NCBI GenBank assembly: GCA_034436355.1
Contig: DAOTVQ010000030.1
Span: 88,687 to 152,686 of the forward strand
DNA length: 64,000 bases
DNA from: CP2-2F sp034436355
Lineage (GTDB): Bacteria; Chloroflexota; Anaerolineae; Aggregatilineales; UBA2796
Direction of reading: 5' to 3'
Made by a program: the position numbers and the translations under genes. The notes beneath the pieces were generated by a model. That model searched no databases, was not told the origin of the DNA, and saw only the letters and a list, made by a program, of their open reading frames with translations. Numbering within the stretch: the first letter of the stretch is position 1; every line of letters begins with the position of its first letter. Of this stretch, positions 55,316-64,000 are shown piece by piece.

Positions 55316-58300
55316 TTATTGGCGCGGCACGAAGGTCGGCGCCACTTCTGGGTTGCTGGCAGGCGGCGCACCACTATCTGCCAGCCATTTGGCGGCAAGC
55401 GGCAGATCGCCACCGATGCCGTAGAAGATTTCCCAATCGGCAAAGCCCGTCGTCAGCGCGTTGCGGAAGTAGGTGTTGCCATCGCTGGCACGGAACACGC
55501 CCACGCCCGAAATACCGTCTGCGTCCCAGTCACCGATGAAGGGAATATCTCCGACGGAGCCGAAGACCAACGTGCTAGAGAGCGTCGCAATGCACGTGGC
55601 GCACATGGTATTGCTCAGGAAGAACTCGCCGGTGCTTGGGCGATACACGCCGATGGTATACACGCCGTCGCCATCCCAATCACCTACGATGGGCAGATCG
55701 GTGGCTGTGCCAAAGGTGATGTCGTAGTCGGCAAAGCCTGTGGAGAGGCTGTTCCGCAGGTAGAAGCGCGCCTCCGAAGGACGGAAGATGCCCACACCTG
55801 CCACACCATCGTTATTCCAATCACCCACCACTGGGATATCGCCCGGCGCGCCGAACAGGAAACTGTGGACGACTGGCGCACCCGGTGCGTTGCTGTTGGT
55901 CAGGAAGTATTGCCCTGTGCTTGGGCGGTAAATGCCTACCGTCTCTATGCCGTCATTGTCCCAGTCGCCTGCCACTGGTCTATCCGTTGGGTTGCCCAGC
56001 AGGATGGCGAGATCGGCAAAGCCGCTGGTGTTCGAGTAGCGGATCAGGTAGTTGCCACTCCGATAGACACCGATGGTATCCAGCGCACGGCTGCACGTGA
56101 GGTTATAGGTATAGGTTGGGCTGCCAACCTCGTTGCTCTGCACCACCAAAGTGCCTGTTTGTGGCGAGCTGAGCGTGGGCGTGCAGGTGACCGTGATCGG
56201 GCTTGGGTTGCCCTGACCAATGACCATTGGCAAACCACTCACGCTAAAGGGCGCGCTGATGCTCTGAAGCGTCACATTCAGGATGCCGCCGCCGCTATTG
56301 CTGACGTTAAACGGCACATTGATCACGACATTCTGCAAGCCGTTCAAGGTGATCATAGCGGTGGCTGGCACAGAGGCGTTGTAGGTTGGCGGCGCGGCAA
56401 TCATGAAGATGACACCGTTTGCTAGGGCGCTCAGCGAAGGCTCGCTGCTGCCCGTGATGCGTAGTGCATACACATCATTGGCAGTGTCCACGTCGCTATC
56501 CCCAACGAAAAGCTGCCACGTGCTGCCGTTATACCACCAAGCGCGGAAGTCTGCCTCGTTGGTTGCATCGGTGTAGGGCAGCTTGAGGATGAGATCGTCC
56601 ACACTGCTCGTGCTGCTCAGGCGGGCTGGCACAAAAGGCGAGACTGCCACCGCGCCAAAGGGCGTTGGGTCGGCACTATAGCTGCCAAGCAGCACGGCTG
56701 GCTCGCCTACGCCGCGCTTGATCGCCTGCACATTGTCGGTATTGATCAGCTTGGTGCCGATGGGCAGTTGATTTGCCCAGCTTGCCGCAGCTGGAACGCC
56801 GTTATAACCGACGAAGACCGCTACATGCGTGCTGACAGCGCGCCCGCTTGGCGAGGCGATGCTCAGGCGGATGATCGCCAACTCAGGGTTGGCAGGCGCG
56901 GTGTAATCCACGCTGACCACGCCGCTGCTGTTGGTGAGGATCGTTGCTGCGCTGAGGGTGCCACTGCCGCTTAGCACTTCGGCAGTGACGGTGACGCCGG
57001 ACGGCATTGGCTGCGCGGTGATGTCTTGCAAGGTTGCCGTGATGCTGCCTGTGGCATTGGTCGCAAGGCTCAGGTTGCTGCTGCTCAGCAAGAACAGGTG
57101 CGGTGGCAGCGTTGCGGTGCTATCGGCGGTGTTGGGGTTCTGCTGCGGTGGCAGGAACACACGCGCCGTCAAGCCGTTCAGGGTGCTGCTCAGGCTGGTG
57201 GTGGCGCTCAGCGTGTTGGTGGAGAGCAAATCGGCATAAGTGAGGTTAGCACATTGCGCGGGGAGGTTGTTCAGCGTCACGCTCTTGCTGGCTGTGCTGC
57301 GGTTGACGATCATGATCGCGCAATCCGCGCCGCTGAGCGTGTTATCGGCGTCTAGGCGGGCATAGGCATAGATTTCGTTGGCATCATCGGTCAGCAGCGT
57401 CACCCAGTCGCCAAGGCGCAGCACGTCGTAATCGGCGCGTGCCAGTCCTAAGCGGCGGTAGGTATCTTGCAAGCTGATGTTAGGCAAGCCCGCTGGCAGC
57501 GCACCAGAAGCACTTGGAAAGCCACCAAAAGCATTCGGCACTTGGTTGTAAGGGTCTTGCAAGCTGGGCAGCCATGGGAAGGTGTGGCGGTTGTAGGGAT
57601 CATCTTGCAAGATGCCGCCAACCTCTTTGCCTGCGCCCCAGTTGGCATAGCCGCCATAGTCGCGCAGCCCTAAGCCAACCTCATCACCGTAGTAGATGGT
57701 GGGTGCGCCGGGCATGGTGAACTGAATGGCTGCCATCAGCTTCATCTTCTCGATGGCGGTGGCTGCGTCGGCACTGCGTTCGCGCAGCACAAAGCCGGGG
57801 CGGTTCGTATCATGCGAACCCATCAGGTTCATCATGCTGTACCACGCGATGGGTGGATAATCCTCACGGATTGAGTTCAGCACATAGTCGAATTCGCTCG
57901 GCGAGAGCTTCCACATGGTCTGATCGCCGTTGTTGTCGTTATCTGTCCACGTTGAATCGATCAGCAAGCCAAGCACCGCCTTGCGGAAGCGGTAGTTCAT
58001 GGTGGCGTCCATTTGGTCACCGAACAGCCAGGGCGTCGCTTCATACCACACTTCGGTATAGAGCGGACCCATGTAGCCGTCGTTGCCCTTCACTTGGGTG
58101 CGGAACTGCTGCCAAAAATCGTGCGGCACTTCATCTGCCACATCAAAGCGCCAGCCGCCCGCGCCAAGCTGATACCAATGCTGGATGACGGCGGGCAGGC
58201 TGTTGATGCCGTTGGTGCCGTCGTTGTTCACATCAAAGACGAAATCGCGCCAAGCGTTGTTCGGCACGCCGTCAATGGCGAGTGGCAACGTATCGTAGCC

Positions 58301-61114
58301 CCACCACGAGTCGTAAGTGGCGGTGCCGCCGCGGCATGGACCGCCAGCCAACGGCGTGAAGGTGTAGAAGGCGGCATAAGGCGAGCCTGCCGATTCGCAA
58401 GCGCCGCTGCCATCGTTGCCCGTGACGGGATTGCCGTTCACATCCCAACGGTTGTAGCGATCAAAGTAGACGGAGTCTGAGCCAGTGTGGTTAAAGACGC
58501 CGTCAAGAATGATCTTGATGCCGCGTGCATTCGCCTCTGCCGCCAACTCTTGGAAGTCGGCATTGGTGCCATAACGCGGATTAACCTTGAGGTAATCGGT
58601 TGTGTCGTAGCCATGATTGGAAGGTGCGGCAAAGATCGGGTTGAGGTAGATCGCCGTCACGCCGATGCGCTTCAGGTAGTCCAACTCATCGCGGATGCCT
58701 TTCAGGTCGCCACCGAAGAAGTCACGGCTCCATTGGTTGGTCACCCGCGCATCTTCAGGCGCGGTGTTCCAGGTGCTGCTCAACGTGGCAGGGTTACCGT
58801 AAACATCGCTATAGGGCGCGGCGTTATCATTGTTGGGATCGGCGTTGCGGAAGCGGTCGGGCATGATCTGGTAGATCACGGCGTTCTGCGCCCAAGATGC
58901 AACGGTGCTGGCAAAGGTGGCATCGTAAACGGTGATGCGGAAGGCATTCCCGAAATACTGTGCTGCTTCGCCGTCGTCCACCATCATGCCGGTGCCGTTT
59001 TCGTAGCGGTCTTCGTGGTCATAGCTATTATGGGAATAATCATCCACGTACCAATCTACATCGGTGCCGTCAATCAGGATGAACTTGTAGTAAAGCTCAC
59101 GGGCGGTAGCGGTCATGGCGGCGGTGATTTGGAACTCATACCAATCGTAGGTGGAGTCTGCCTCAGTCAGCTTGTTGCCAATGATGACCTGATCGCCAAG
59201 GGCGGTGTTGTAAACCTTGACGGACGCAGCCTCAAGGTCATCATGCGCGGTGCGAATCCGCAGCGTGATGGGCGTGCCAGTTGCCACAGCACCAAACGGG
59301 TCACGGTACTTTGCTGCGCCGCTGACAGGGATTGCGGTGCGGTTGCGCGTATCGTGCAGCACTTCAAACCAGCGCACGTTGTTATCGCCAACATAGCTGG
59401 TATCGCAGCTATTGCCTTCGCAGAACTCAGAGGTCTTGCTGAAGTCGCGGTCGGCGGCAAGGCTGTTGTCAAAGTCATTGTTGAAGGACTCGACGCGGTA
59501 GTAGGTCGGATCAGTGAAATCGAGTCCGCTGGCGCAGTAGGTGGTGCCGCTGCTCAGCGTCATGGCAACGGTGGTGCCGCCGCCGCCGATCACGGCTGCC
59601 TTTGTGCTGGCATAGCGCAGCGTCACGCTGTACACGCCGCTATCATTCTTGCCACTCTCGCTGATGTTATCCACCACATCAGCACAGACCTGATCATTCG
59701 TGCCACTATCTGTGAAGGTGATATTGGTGATGCTTGGTCCGCTGGTGTCGTCATCCAGCACGCTGTAGGCAAAGTCCGCAAAGGCGCAGCCATCGGCGCT
59801 GACGACCTGCCCAAACAAATTGCGCGCCTTGCGCGTGTTAGTGCCGCCTAAGCTGCGGCAGAGCGCCCGATCACCGCTGACATCACGCACATTCATCGAG
59901 TAGTAGACATCGCCCGGCGGCTGCGAGGGCAGCATACCGCTGAACACGGCGTAGGTCAGCGACGGTGCGCCTTTCCAACTGCCCGTCCAGGTGCCAACCT
60001 GCTGCATATCCACTGTGCCGCCGCTGCCATAGTAGAGGATGAACGGTGTCGTGGCATCGTCGGTCAGGTCGTCTGCCTGCGCCAACATGTAAACTTCAAG
60101 CGGCTCATCATCATAGACGAACACATTGGTATTACGACCGGGAATTGCCTCGCTGTTGCTGTAGCGGCGGGCATTCATGAAGCGCGGCGGTTCGCCGCTG
60201 GGGAAGGTTTGGAAACTTGGCACCTGTTCCGCCTGCGGATGATCGCCTGCGGCACAACCAAAGGTGGTGAACTGATCGCAAGAGGAGTGGTAGAGCCGAT
60301 CAAAGACGACTGCCGTTGGTGCGGCAGCGGCGCCATTCAGCTTGATCCACCAGCCAAGCGCAATTGCGCTATCGTTCAAATCTCGATCCCAAGCATTTGC
60401 CGTGCCTTGCCCGGGAATGCCGAGCGAGTCAATGGCGGCGGTGGCGGTGGTGTCGGTGTCGTTGTTCCAGCCGGGCGCGTTGGTGAAGGTCGCCATGGTC
60501 AGGATGAAGCTGCTGTTGGCGTTCATGCCGTCAAGGTCACCCAGTGGCACACGCGCCTCAACCACATTGTTGGCAGTGCTGATGGCGATCTGGCTGCCGC
60601 CAATGCCATACCAACTGCCACCCGCGAACCATTCGATCACAGGCGAGCCACCGCCGCCGAAGTGCAGCGCAAGCTGCCGTTCAGGGCGGATGAAGGGGCG
60701 CGTGTTATAGGTTAAGCCCGAAGAATTGCCCAAGAAGTTCTGCCCAGCAAAATCGGGGTTGCCTTCTTGATTGGTATCAATGCCGATGGCGACATGCACG
60801 GCGCTGGCGTCGTTAATATCTGCCATGCGGATGAGGAAGTAAAGGTAGGTGCCATCGGTGGTTAGGCGCACTTCGGTGATGTCGTTGTCATCGGTCATGC
60901 CGAAGTCGGTGCGCCTATCGCCTGCCACGCCGGTGTAAATCCACTCGGTGTCGCTAGAGGCATCGTGGTGAGGAAGGGCTGAAGGCGTTCCCGTCCAGTC
61001 GGAAGGGTCACCATCAACGGTGCGTGCGGCAGCGCGGGTGGTGATGGGTGCGCCTTGCAGCGCGCTTAGCACCAAGACTGCCAAAATGAGAAACATGAAC
61101 AGTCGTTTGAGCAT
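55316..61114 (-). CDS. Giant secreted GH13 amylase/pullulanase with C-terminal repeats
   Basis: 1,932 residues, signal peptide LFMFLILAVLVLSALQGAPITTRA. DOMON-like carbohydrate-binding part (~30-260: VDGDPSDWTG). Further beta regions precede the GH13 barrel (~745-1180) with the four regions: DGVFNHTG, GWRFDVADEV (nucleophile Asp), YTEVWYEATPW (acid Glu) and MGSHDTNRP. VIYQIMPDRFRN and FFGGDLKGIRDELDYLKRIGVTAIYLNPIF mark the neopullulanase/amylopullulanase group. Then an Ig-like bacterial domain (~1325-1410), a ~1490-1590 module, a CARDB/ASPM-like domain, and five ~48-residue repeats. It degrades alpha-glucans outside the cell, providing maltose-type sugars that may feed the GH65 locus. GAGGG precedes ATG 61112-61114. 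Confidence 0.9.
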   Translation of the reverse strand: MLKRLFMFLILAVLVLSALQGAPITTRAAARTVDGDPSDWTGTPSALPHHDASSDTEWIYTGVAGDRRTDFGMTDDNDITEVRLTTDGTYLYFLIRMADINDASAVHVAIGIDTNQEGNPDFAGQNFLGNSSGLTYNTRPFIRPERQLALHFGGGGSPVIEWFAGGSWYGIGGSQIAISTANNVVEARVPLGDLDGMNANSSFILTMATFTNAPGWNNDTDTTATAAIDSLGIPGQGTANAWDRDLNDSAIALGWWIKLNGAAAAPTAVVFDRLYHSSCDQFTTFGCAAGDHPQAEQVPSFQTFPSGEPPRFMNARRYSNSEAIPGRNTNVFVYDDEPLEVYMLAQADDLTDDATTPFILYYGSGGTVDMQQVGTWTGSWKGAPSLTYAVFSGMLPSQPPGDVYYSMNVRDVSGDRALCRSLGGTNTRKARNLFGQVVSADGCAFADFAYSVLDDDTSGPSITNITFTDSGTNDQVCADVVDNISESGKNDSGVYSVTLRYASTKAAVIGGGGTTVAMTLSSGTTYCASGLDFTDPTYYRVESFNNDFDNSLAADRDFSKTSEFCEGNSCDTSYVGDNNVRWFEVLHDTRNRTAIPVSGAAKYRDPFGAVATGTPITLRIRTAHDDLEAASVKVYNTALGDQVIIGNKLTEADSTYDWYEFQITAAMTATARELYYKFILIDGTDVDWYVDDYSHNSYDHEDRYENGTGMMVDDGEAAQYFGNAFRITVYDATFASTVASWAQNAVIYQIMPDRFRNADPNNDNAAPYSDVYGNPATLSSTWNTAPEDARVTNQWSRDFFGGDLKGIRDELDYLKRIGVTAIYLNPIFAAPSNHGYDTTDYLKVNPRYGTNADFQELAAEANARGIKIILDGVFNHTGSDSVYFDRYNRWDVNGNPVTGNDGSGACESAGSPYAAFYTFTPLAGGPCRGGTATYDSWWGYDTLPLAIDGVPNNAWRDFVFDVNNDGTNGINSLPAVIQHWYQLGAGGWRFDVADEVPHDFWQQFRTQVKGNDGYMGPLYTEVWYEATPWLFGDQMDATMNYRFRKAVLGLLIDSTWTDNDNNGDQTMWKLSPSEFDYVLNSIREDYPPIAWYSMMNLMGSHDTNRPGFVLRERSADAATAIEKMKLMAAIQFTMPGAPTIYYGDEVGLGLRDYGGYANWGAGKEVGGILQDDPYNRHTFPWLPSLQDPYNQVPNAFGGFPSASGALPAGLPNISLQDTYRRLGLARADYDVLRLGDWVTLLTDDANEIYAYARLDADNTLSGADCAIMIVNRSTASKSVTLNNLPAQCANLTYADLLSTNTLSATTSLSSTLNGLTARVFLPPQQNPNTADSTATLPPHLFLLSSSNLSLATNATGSITATLQDITAQPMPSGVTVTAEVLSGSGTLSAATILTNSSGVVSVDYTAPANPELAIIRLSIASPSGRAVSTHVAVFVGYNGVPAAASWANQLPIGTKLINTDNVQAIKRGVGEPAVLLGSYSADPTPFGAVAVSPFVPARLSSTSSVDDLILKLPYTDATNEADFRAWWYNGSTWQLFVGDSDVDTANDVYALRITGSSEPSLSALANGVIFMIAAPPTYNASVPATAMITLNGLQNVVINVPFNVSNSGGGILNVTLQSISAPFSVSGLPMVIGQGNPSPITVTCTPTLSSPQTGTLVVQSNEVGSPTYTYNLTCSRALDTIGVYRSGNYLIRYSNTSGFADLAILLGNPTDRPVAGDWDNDGIETVGIYRPSTGQYFLTNSNAPGAPVVHSFLFGAPGDIPVVGDWNNDGVAGVGIFRPSEARFYLRNSLSTGFADYDITFGTATDLPIVGDWDGDGVYTIGVYRPSTGEFFLSNTMCATCIATLSSTLVFGSVGDIPFIGDWDADGISGVGVFRASDGNTYFRNALTTGFADWEIFYGIGGDLPLAAKWLADSGAPPASNPEVAPTFVPRQ
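55370..56085 (-). repeat. Five tandem ~48-residue repeats at the C-terminus of the GH13 enzyme
   Basis: Each unit has the form TIGVYRPSTGxFxLxN ... GDxPxxGDWDxDGxx. Visible cores: VAGDWDNDGIE, VVGDWNNDGVA, IVGDWDGDGVY, FIGDWDADGIS and a degenerate LAAKWLADS. Alternate units share the GFADY/GFADW segment. The DxDxDG acidic loops look calcium-binding, as in FG-GAP/VCBS-like propeller blades. The closest copies are visibly similar at DNA level. Confidence 0.75.
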
Positions 61115-61144
61115 AAAACCCTCAAAAACAAACTTTTGCGGCGA

Positions 61145-61175
61145 TTCAGCCTTTATAAAAGGCGACTGAATTATA
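61145..61175 (-). promoter_or_regulatory. -10 box and leader hairpin of the GH13 gene
   Basis: TATAAT on the minus strand (61170-61175) is directly followed by a hairpin TTCAGTCGCCTTT-ATA-AAGGCTGAA (61145-61170; core GCCTTT-ATA-AAAGGC 61149-61163). No good -35 was found. Confidence 0.45.
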
Positions 61176-61221
61176 CCTATTCCCTAGCAAAGGCGGCAGA
61201 CAAATTTACATTCTTCACAGG

Positions 61222-61293
61222 GCGCGGTTTGTAGCATCTGCCCTACGCTTATGCTACGCCGCTTGACACTTCCCAAAACCGCGCTACGCTTAT
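61222..61293. repeat. Nested inverted repeats and a direct repeat in the divergent promoter region
   Basis: GCGCGGTTT (61222-61230) pairs with AAACCGCGC (61277-61285). Inside it GTAGCAT (61231-61237) pairs with ATGCTAC (61251-61257). The 10-mer CTACGCTTAT occurs at 61243-61252 and 61284-61293. A TTGACA (61263-61268) lies within. The 291-bp gap 61115-61405 holds no gene. Confidence 0.6.
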
Positions 61294-61405
61294 CCACGAA
61301 AGGCACACACCACTGACCACCGCCCGCTATCACTGCGCTTAGCCACCGTTGGCTGACCCGTTGTCCCTTTCGCTTAAACATTCTTTAGCATGGAGATGTT
61401 CTCAC

Positions 61406-62206
61406 ATGAAGCCGATGCGTTTGGTCAGTTTGGCTGCGCTGGCAGCCGTGTTGATCTTTGCCATGGGGCAGAATTCCGTTGGCAGCGCGCTGCAAAGCGT
61501 TACTTTCACGCCACCCGCCAACCTCACACCCGTTCCGAATCGGAACTGTTTGTTTCTGATAAACGGTAAACTGATCATCTCAAAAAGTAGTATTGTTGAG
61601 TTCAACAACACCATTTTTCAAAATCTGATCGACGGAATTTTTATAGAAGATACTGCTAAAGTAGCAATTAAAAATAGCTATTTAGCTGCTTCATATTGAA
61701 ATTTGGTTTTTGCTGATGAAAAAACAAAATTAATAATAGAAAATAGCACAATTGTGAGTAAATCAGGAAACAGATCGCCGCTTCGAATCACAGGCAAGGC
61801 AACTTTTGAGCATGTCACCCTGCGCCGCGAACTGCCTGATGTCGACTTGCCGCGCAGAGCAGTTTTTCTGGAAATGACAGACACCGCCCAAGTTACCTTC
61901 CGCAACAGTATCTTTGATAGTGTTCCTGATTTTGGGCGTTCGATGTGCGAAGGCGGGTTGCAAGATGCCGGTGGCAACGTTCAAGCGCCCGACCTCGGCT
62001 GTCTGGGCATCGTAGGCGACCCGAAGTTATCCTCGTTGGGCGATTATGGCGGCGTGACGCCTAGCTATGTGCTGCTGCCGGGCAGTGCTGCCATCGGCGT
62101 GGCGGTCAGTTGCCCAGAGCGTGATCAGCGCGGTGCCGTAGTTCCCGACAATGCAGTGAGCTGCGATGCCGGCGCGTTCCAAAGTCAGGGTCGGTTCGAT
62201 CAGTAG
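61406..62206 (+). pseudogene. Beta-helix surface protein (choice-of-anchor Q type) interrupted by an in-frame stop
   Basis: From ATG 61406 a signal peptide is read (MRLVSLAALAAVLIFAMGQNSVGSA), then beta-helix-like sequence (LIINGK/LIISKSSIVEFNNTIF-type rungs, GIFIEDTAKVAIKNSYLAAS). A TGA at 61697-61699 stops the frame, but the very same frame continues to 62206 with more rungs (LIIENSTIVSKSGN; TAQVTFRNSIFDSV), ending in ATSC-like CPERDQRGAVVPDNAVSCDAGAF, the usual end of choice-of-anchor Q proteins. No start with a good ribosome site follows the stop. A single base substitution explains it. Alternatives are a sequencing error or read-through. The middle is AT-rich compared with the rest of the window. 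Confidence 0.75.
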
Positions 62207-62238
62207 GAATAATCCCTGTGTGGGAAGGAGAGAATGAG

Positions 62239-64000
62239 ATGTTGAAGAAATATTTGGCACTAGGCAGCGCCCTGCTGTGTCTTGCCGTGGTGTTGACACA
62301 TGCTCTTACGGTTGCTCATGCCCAACAAACAGTCATAACCGTCAACGACTTGGCGGACACTAGTGGAAATTGCTCACCCGGCAGCACAAACTGCACCCTG
62401 CGCACTGCCGTTGAGCAGGCTGTGACTGGCGCGCTGCTTACCATACGCTTTGCAGAAAATATTTGTGGCGCGGCTGCCAGTTGTGAAATTGTGCTAACCA
62501 GAGAGATTGTCATTCCCAACTTTGAGCGGCATGTCGTCATTGAGGGTCTAGGTTGGAACATCCTTGCAATTAGTGGAGCATCTAAGAATAGACTTTTGAA
62601 CGTCGGCGATCAGTCATCGCTAACGCTGAAAAAGCTGCATTTGAAGGATGGAAATGCGGATTTTGGCGGCGCGATATTCGTTAGATCAAAGAGCCAACTA
62701 AAGGTTATCGAGTGCCGCTTCACATCGAACAGAAGTTCGAAAGAGGGAGGTGCAATAGCAATTGACAACGGCGCAGCTATTATTGAAAACTCGCTGTTTG
62801 AATCTAACTCTGTTATAAATGGTAAAGGTGGTGCGATATCAATTTACTAGGAGATTTGTTTGTTAGAACCAGTAAATTTACGGGCAACTATGCATATCAA
62901 GGTGGCGCAATTGCAATTGATAGGACATATAGTTGGAAAATAAGTAGAGTGCACTTTTACCAAAATAACGCTCACATGAATGGCACGCTCTATGTTTCTG
63001 AAAGCTCTCCACTGGCGGGGACTGATGCAATAGATAATGTGACTTTCACACAAAATTCAGCCGATTTAGAGGGCGTTACATTATATGCTTTTGTTTCCAA
63101 ATTTCAGCTTTTTAATGTGAGTTCCAATGTTAACTTCAGCAGTCAATCTGCCCCTGATTTCTATTTCAGGGGAGGAGAAATAATTATCAAAAATGGTACA
63201 ATCTACGAAAACGACGTAACGGCAGGTTTGTACGCTAGTGGAAGCAGAGTCATTGTTAGAGAAATGACTATAGCAAATAATAGTTATGCTGGATTGGAGG
63301 TAGACGAATCGGCACAAATAAATATCATGAATAGCATCCTGAGTCGAAACAATAATGGTAATTGTAGTTTACTTAATGGTCAAATCAACGATCTAGGTGG
63401 AAATGTTGACTACAGCTTAGATACACCTAGGACGTGCGGCGCAGGTTGGATTCCAGTTGATCCTAAACTCTTGCCCCTAGAGACATTCATTGTGAATGGT
63501 CTTACTACCTTTGTACGTCCACTTCGCTCCGATAGCCCTGCTCGTGATCTGGGGAAAAACTTTAATTGCGGACCAACTGATCAGCGTGGCGCACCACGCC
63601 CAGTTGACTGGTGTGATAGCGGTGCTTATGAACTCCAACCCTCTGAAGTTCAGAGCCGAAATCTAACCGTTAACACCTTAGCAGATACCACACCCAACGG
63701 CTGCACAGCACAGGACTGCACCCTCCGCGAGGCAATCCAAGAAGCAAACAGCAGCGACCAACTCACTATCATCACCTTTGATAGTGCGCTTTTTGCCAGC
63801 GGATCGCAAACGCTCACCCTACAGCTTGGCGAACTACACATTCAGCGCAGCCTTGTCCTGCAAGGTCCAGGGGCAGATAAACTCACCCTCTTGGCGCGCC
63901 AAAGTTCGCCCGCCCGCCACCTCTGGGTTGATGCCAATCAGGATAAGACTGTGCGTATCAGCGGTTTGACCTTCAAAGGGGGCGGATTACCTACAAACAA
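62239..64000 (+). pseudogene. CSLREA-type beta-helix surface protein, frameshifted and cut by the window end
   Basis: From ATG 62239 (AAGGAG 8 nt upstream) come a signal peptide (YLALGSALLCLAVVLTHALTVAHA) and a CSLREA-like start VITVNDLADTSGN...CTLRTAVEQAV. Beta-helix rungs follow. The frame ends at TAG 62848-62850 after GGAISIY, but reading one base earlier from CTA 62847 gives an open frame to the window end. That continuation includes further rungs, an anchor-Q-like end (GPTDQRGAPRPVDWCDSGAYEL, ~63570-63635) and a second CSLREA unit (LTVNTLADTTPNGCTAQDCTLREAIQEANSS, ~63663-63755). A single-base deletion near 62845 fits. The 62,800-63,500 stretch is markedly AT-rich with unusual codons. Confidence 0.75.

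Noticed and set aside
55196..56425. 409-residue plus-strand open frame
   Set aside because: Overlaps the CobW-family C-terminus and lies antisense to the GH13 repeats; its pseudo-repeats only mirror those repeats.
58487..59851. 454-residue plus-strand open frame
   Set aside because: Lies entirely antisense to the GH13 gene, whose frame has clear catalytic motifs; low-complexity V/A/G/I composition is typical of a shadow.
61697..61699. Selenocysteine or other TGA recoding
   Set aside because: Context is Tyr-TGA-Asn in a beta-helix rung, no downstream hairpin of the SECIS kind is evident, and elsewhere in the window TGA serves as a normal stop (for example at ATGA junctions).
62840..62855. 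Programmed -1 frameshift
   Set aside because: No slippery heptamer or following stem is present at the shift; a simple deletion or sequence error is more likely.

Overview
The window is a bacterial chromosome segment with dense coding, moderate-to-high GC, and many genes overlapping by 1-29 bases. Several features suggest a heterotrophic Chloroflexota (Anaerolineae-like) organism, by inference only: Pro/Thr-rich 'PTPT/PTAT' tails on membrane proteins and lipoproteins, CSLREA-type beta-helix surface proteins, NHL-YIP1 proteins, sugar ABC transporters encoded without ATPases, and a GH65/GH94 phosphorylase repertoire. No 16S rRNA or ribosomal marker is present to confirm the phylum.

Layout. 1-1087: 3'-truncated xylulokinase (-). 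1226-4988: SGNH hydrolase (+) and three tandem M42 aminopeptidase genes (-), the middle one lacking key metal ligands and catalytic residues. 5018-7875: Pro/Thr-rich membrane protein, GDP-fucose synthase-like epimerase and two small membrane proteins. 7264-15395: a disaccharide locus. A solute-binding protein, two permeases and a DUF624 protein run leftward; beta-phosphoglucomutase, a LacI regulator with two tandem HTH heads and a GH65 phosphorylase run rightward. Well-formed promoters and palindromic operators are visible. 15507-18024: small membrane protein and a CopC-CopD-cytochrome c fusion. 18021-20916: nucleotidyltransferase, MraY and a beta-hydroxyacid dehydrogenase.

21190-41881: a large glucan-uptake and degradation region. 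A GH94 phosphorylase (+) faces an ~18 kb leftward gene cluster containing two solute-binding proteins (one of 963 aa with extra N-terminal domains), two permease pairs, an NHL-TPR-YIP1 membrane protein, a DUF5696 protein, secreted and cytosolic GH144-like glucanases, a LacI regulator and a GH35 beta-galactosidase. The cluster begins with a promoter, a 20-bp palindrome and an intrinsic terminator after the first binding-protein gene. The GH144 pair plus GH94 suggests beta-1,2-glucan (sophorooligosaccharide) use, but this is not proven.

41986-42057: tRNA-Arg(TCG). 42220-44684: DprE1-like/DprE2-like epimerase pair and a small lipoprotein. 44753-50247: two 609-aa dynamin-like GTPases flanking an AAA ATPase and a DUF4276 (Toprim-like) protein. 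This is the best candidate for an undescribed system, resembling a split OLD-type ATPase/nuclease embedded in a membrane-dynamin pair. 50259-55263: LipM, FtsW/RodA, MTA phosphorylase, an unknown protein and a CobW-family GTPase. 55316-61114: a giant secreted GH13 enzyme with C-terminal repeats. 61406-64000: two tandem CSLREA/beta-helix surface-protein genes, both broken (one in-frame stop, one frameshift) and the second cut by the window end; this stretch is visibly richer in A+T.

No insertion sequence, CRISPR array, rRNA or phage module was seen.
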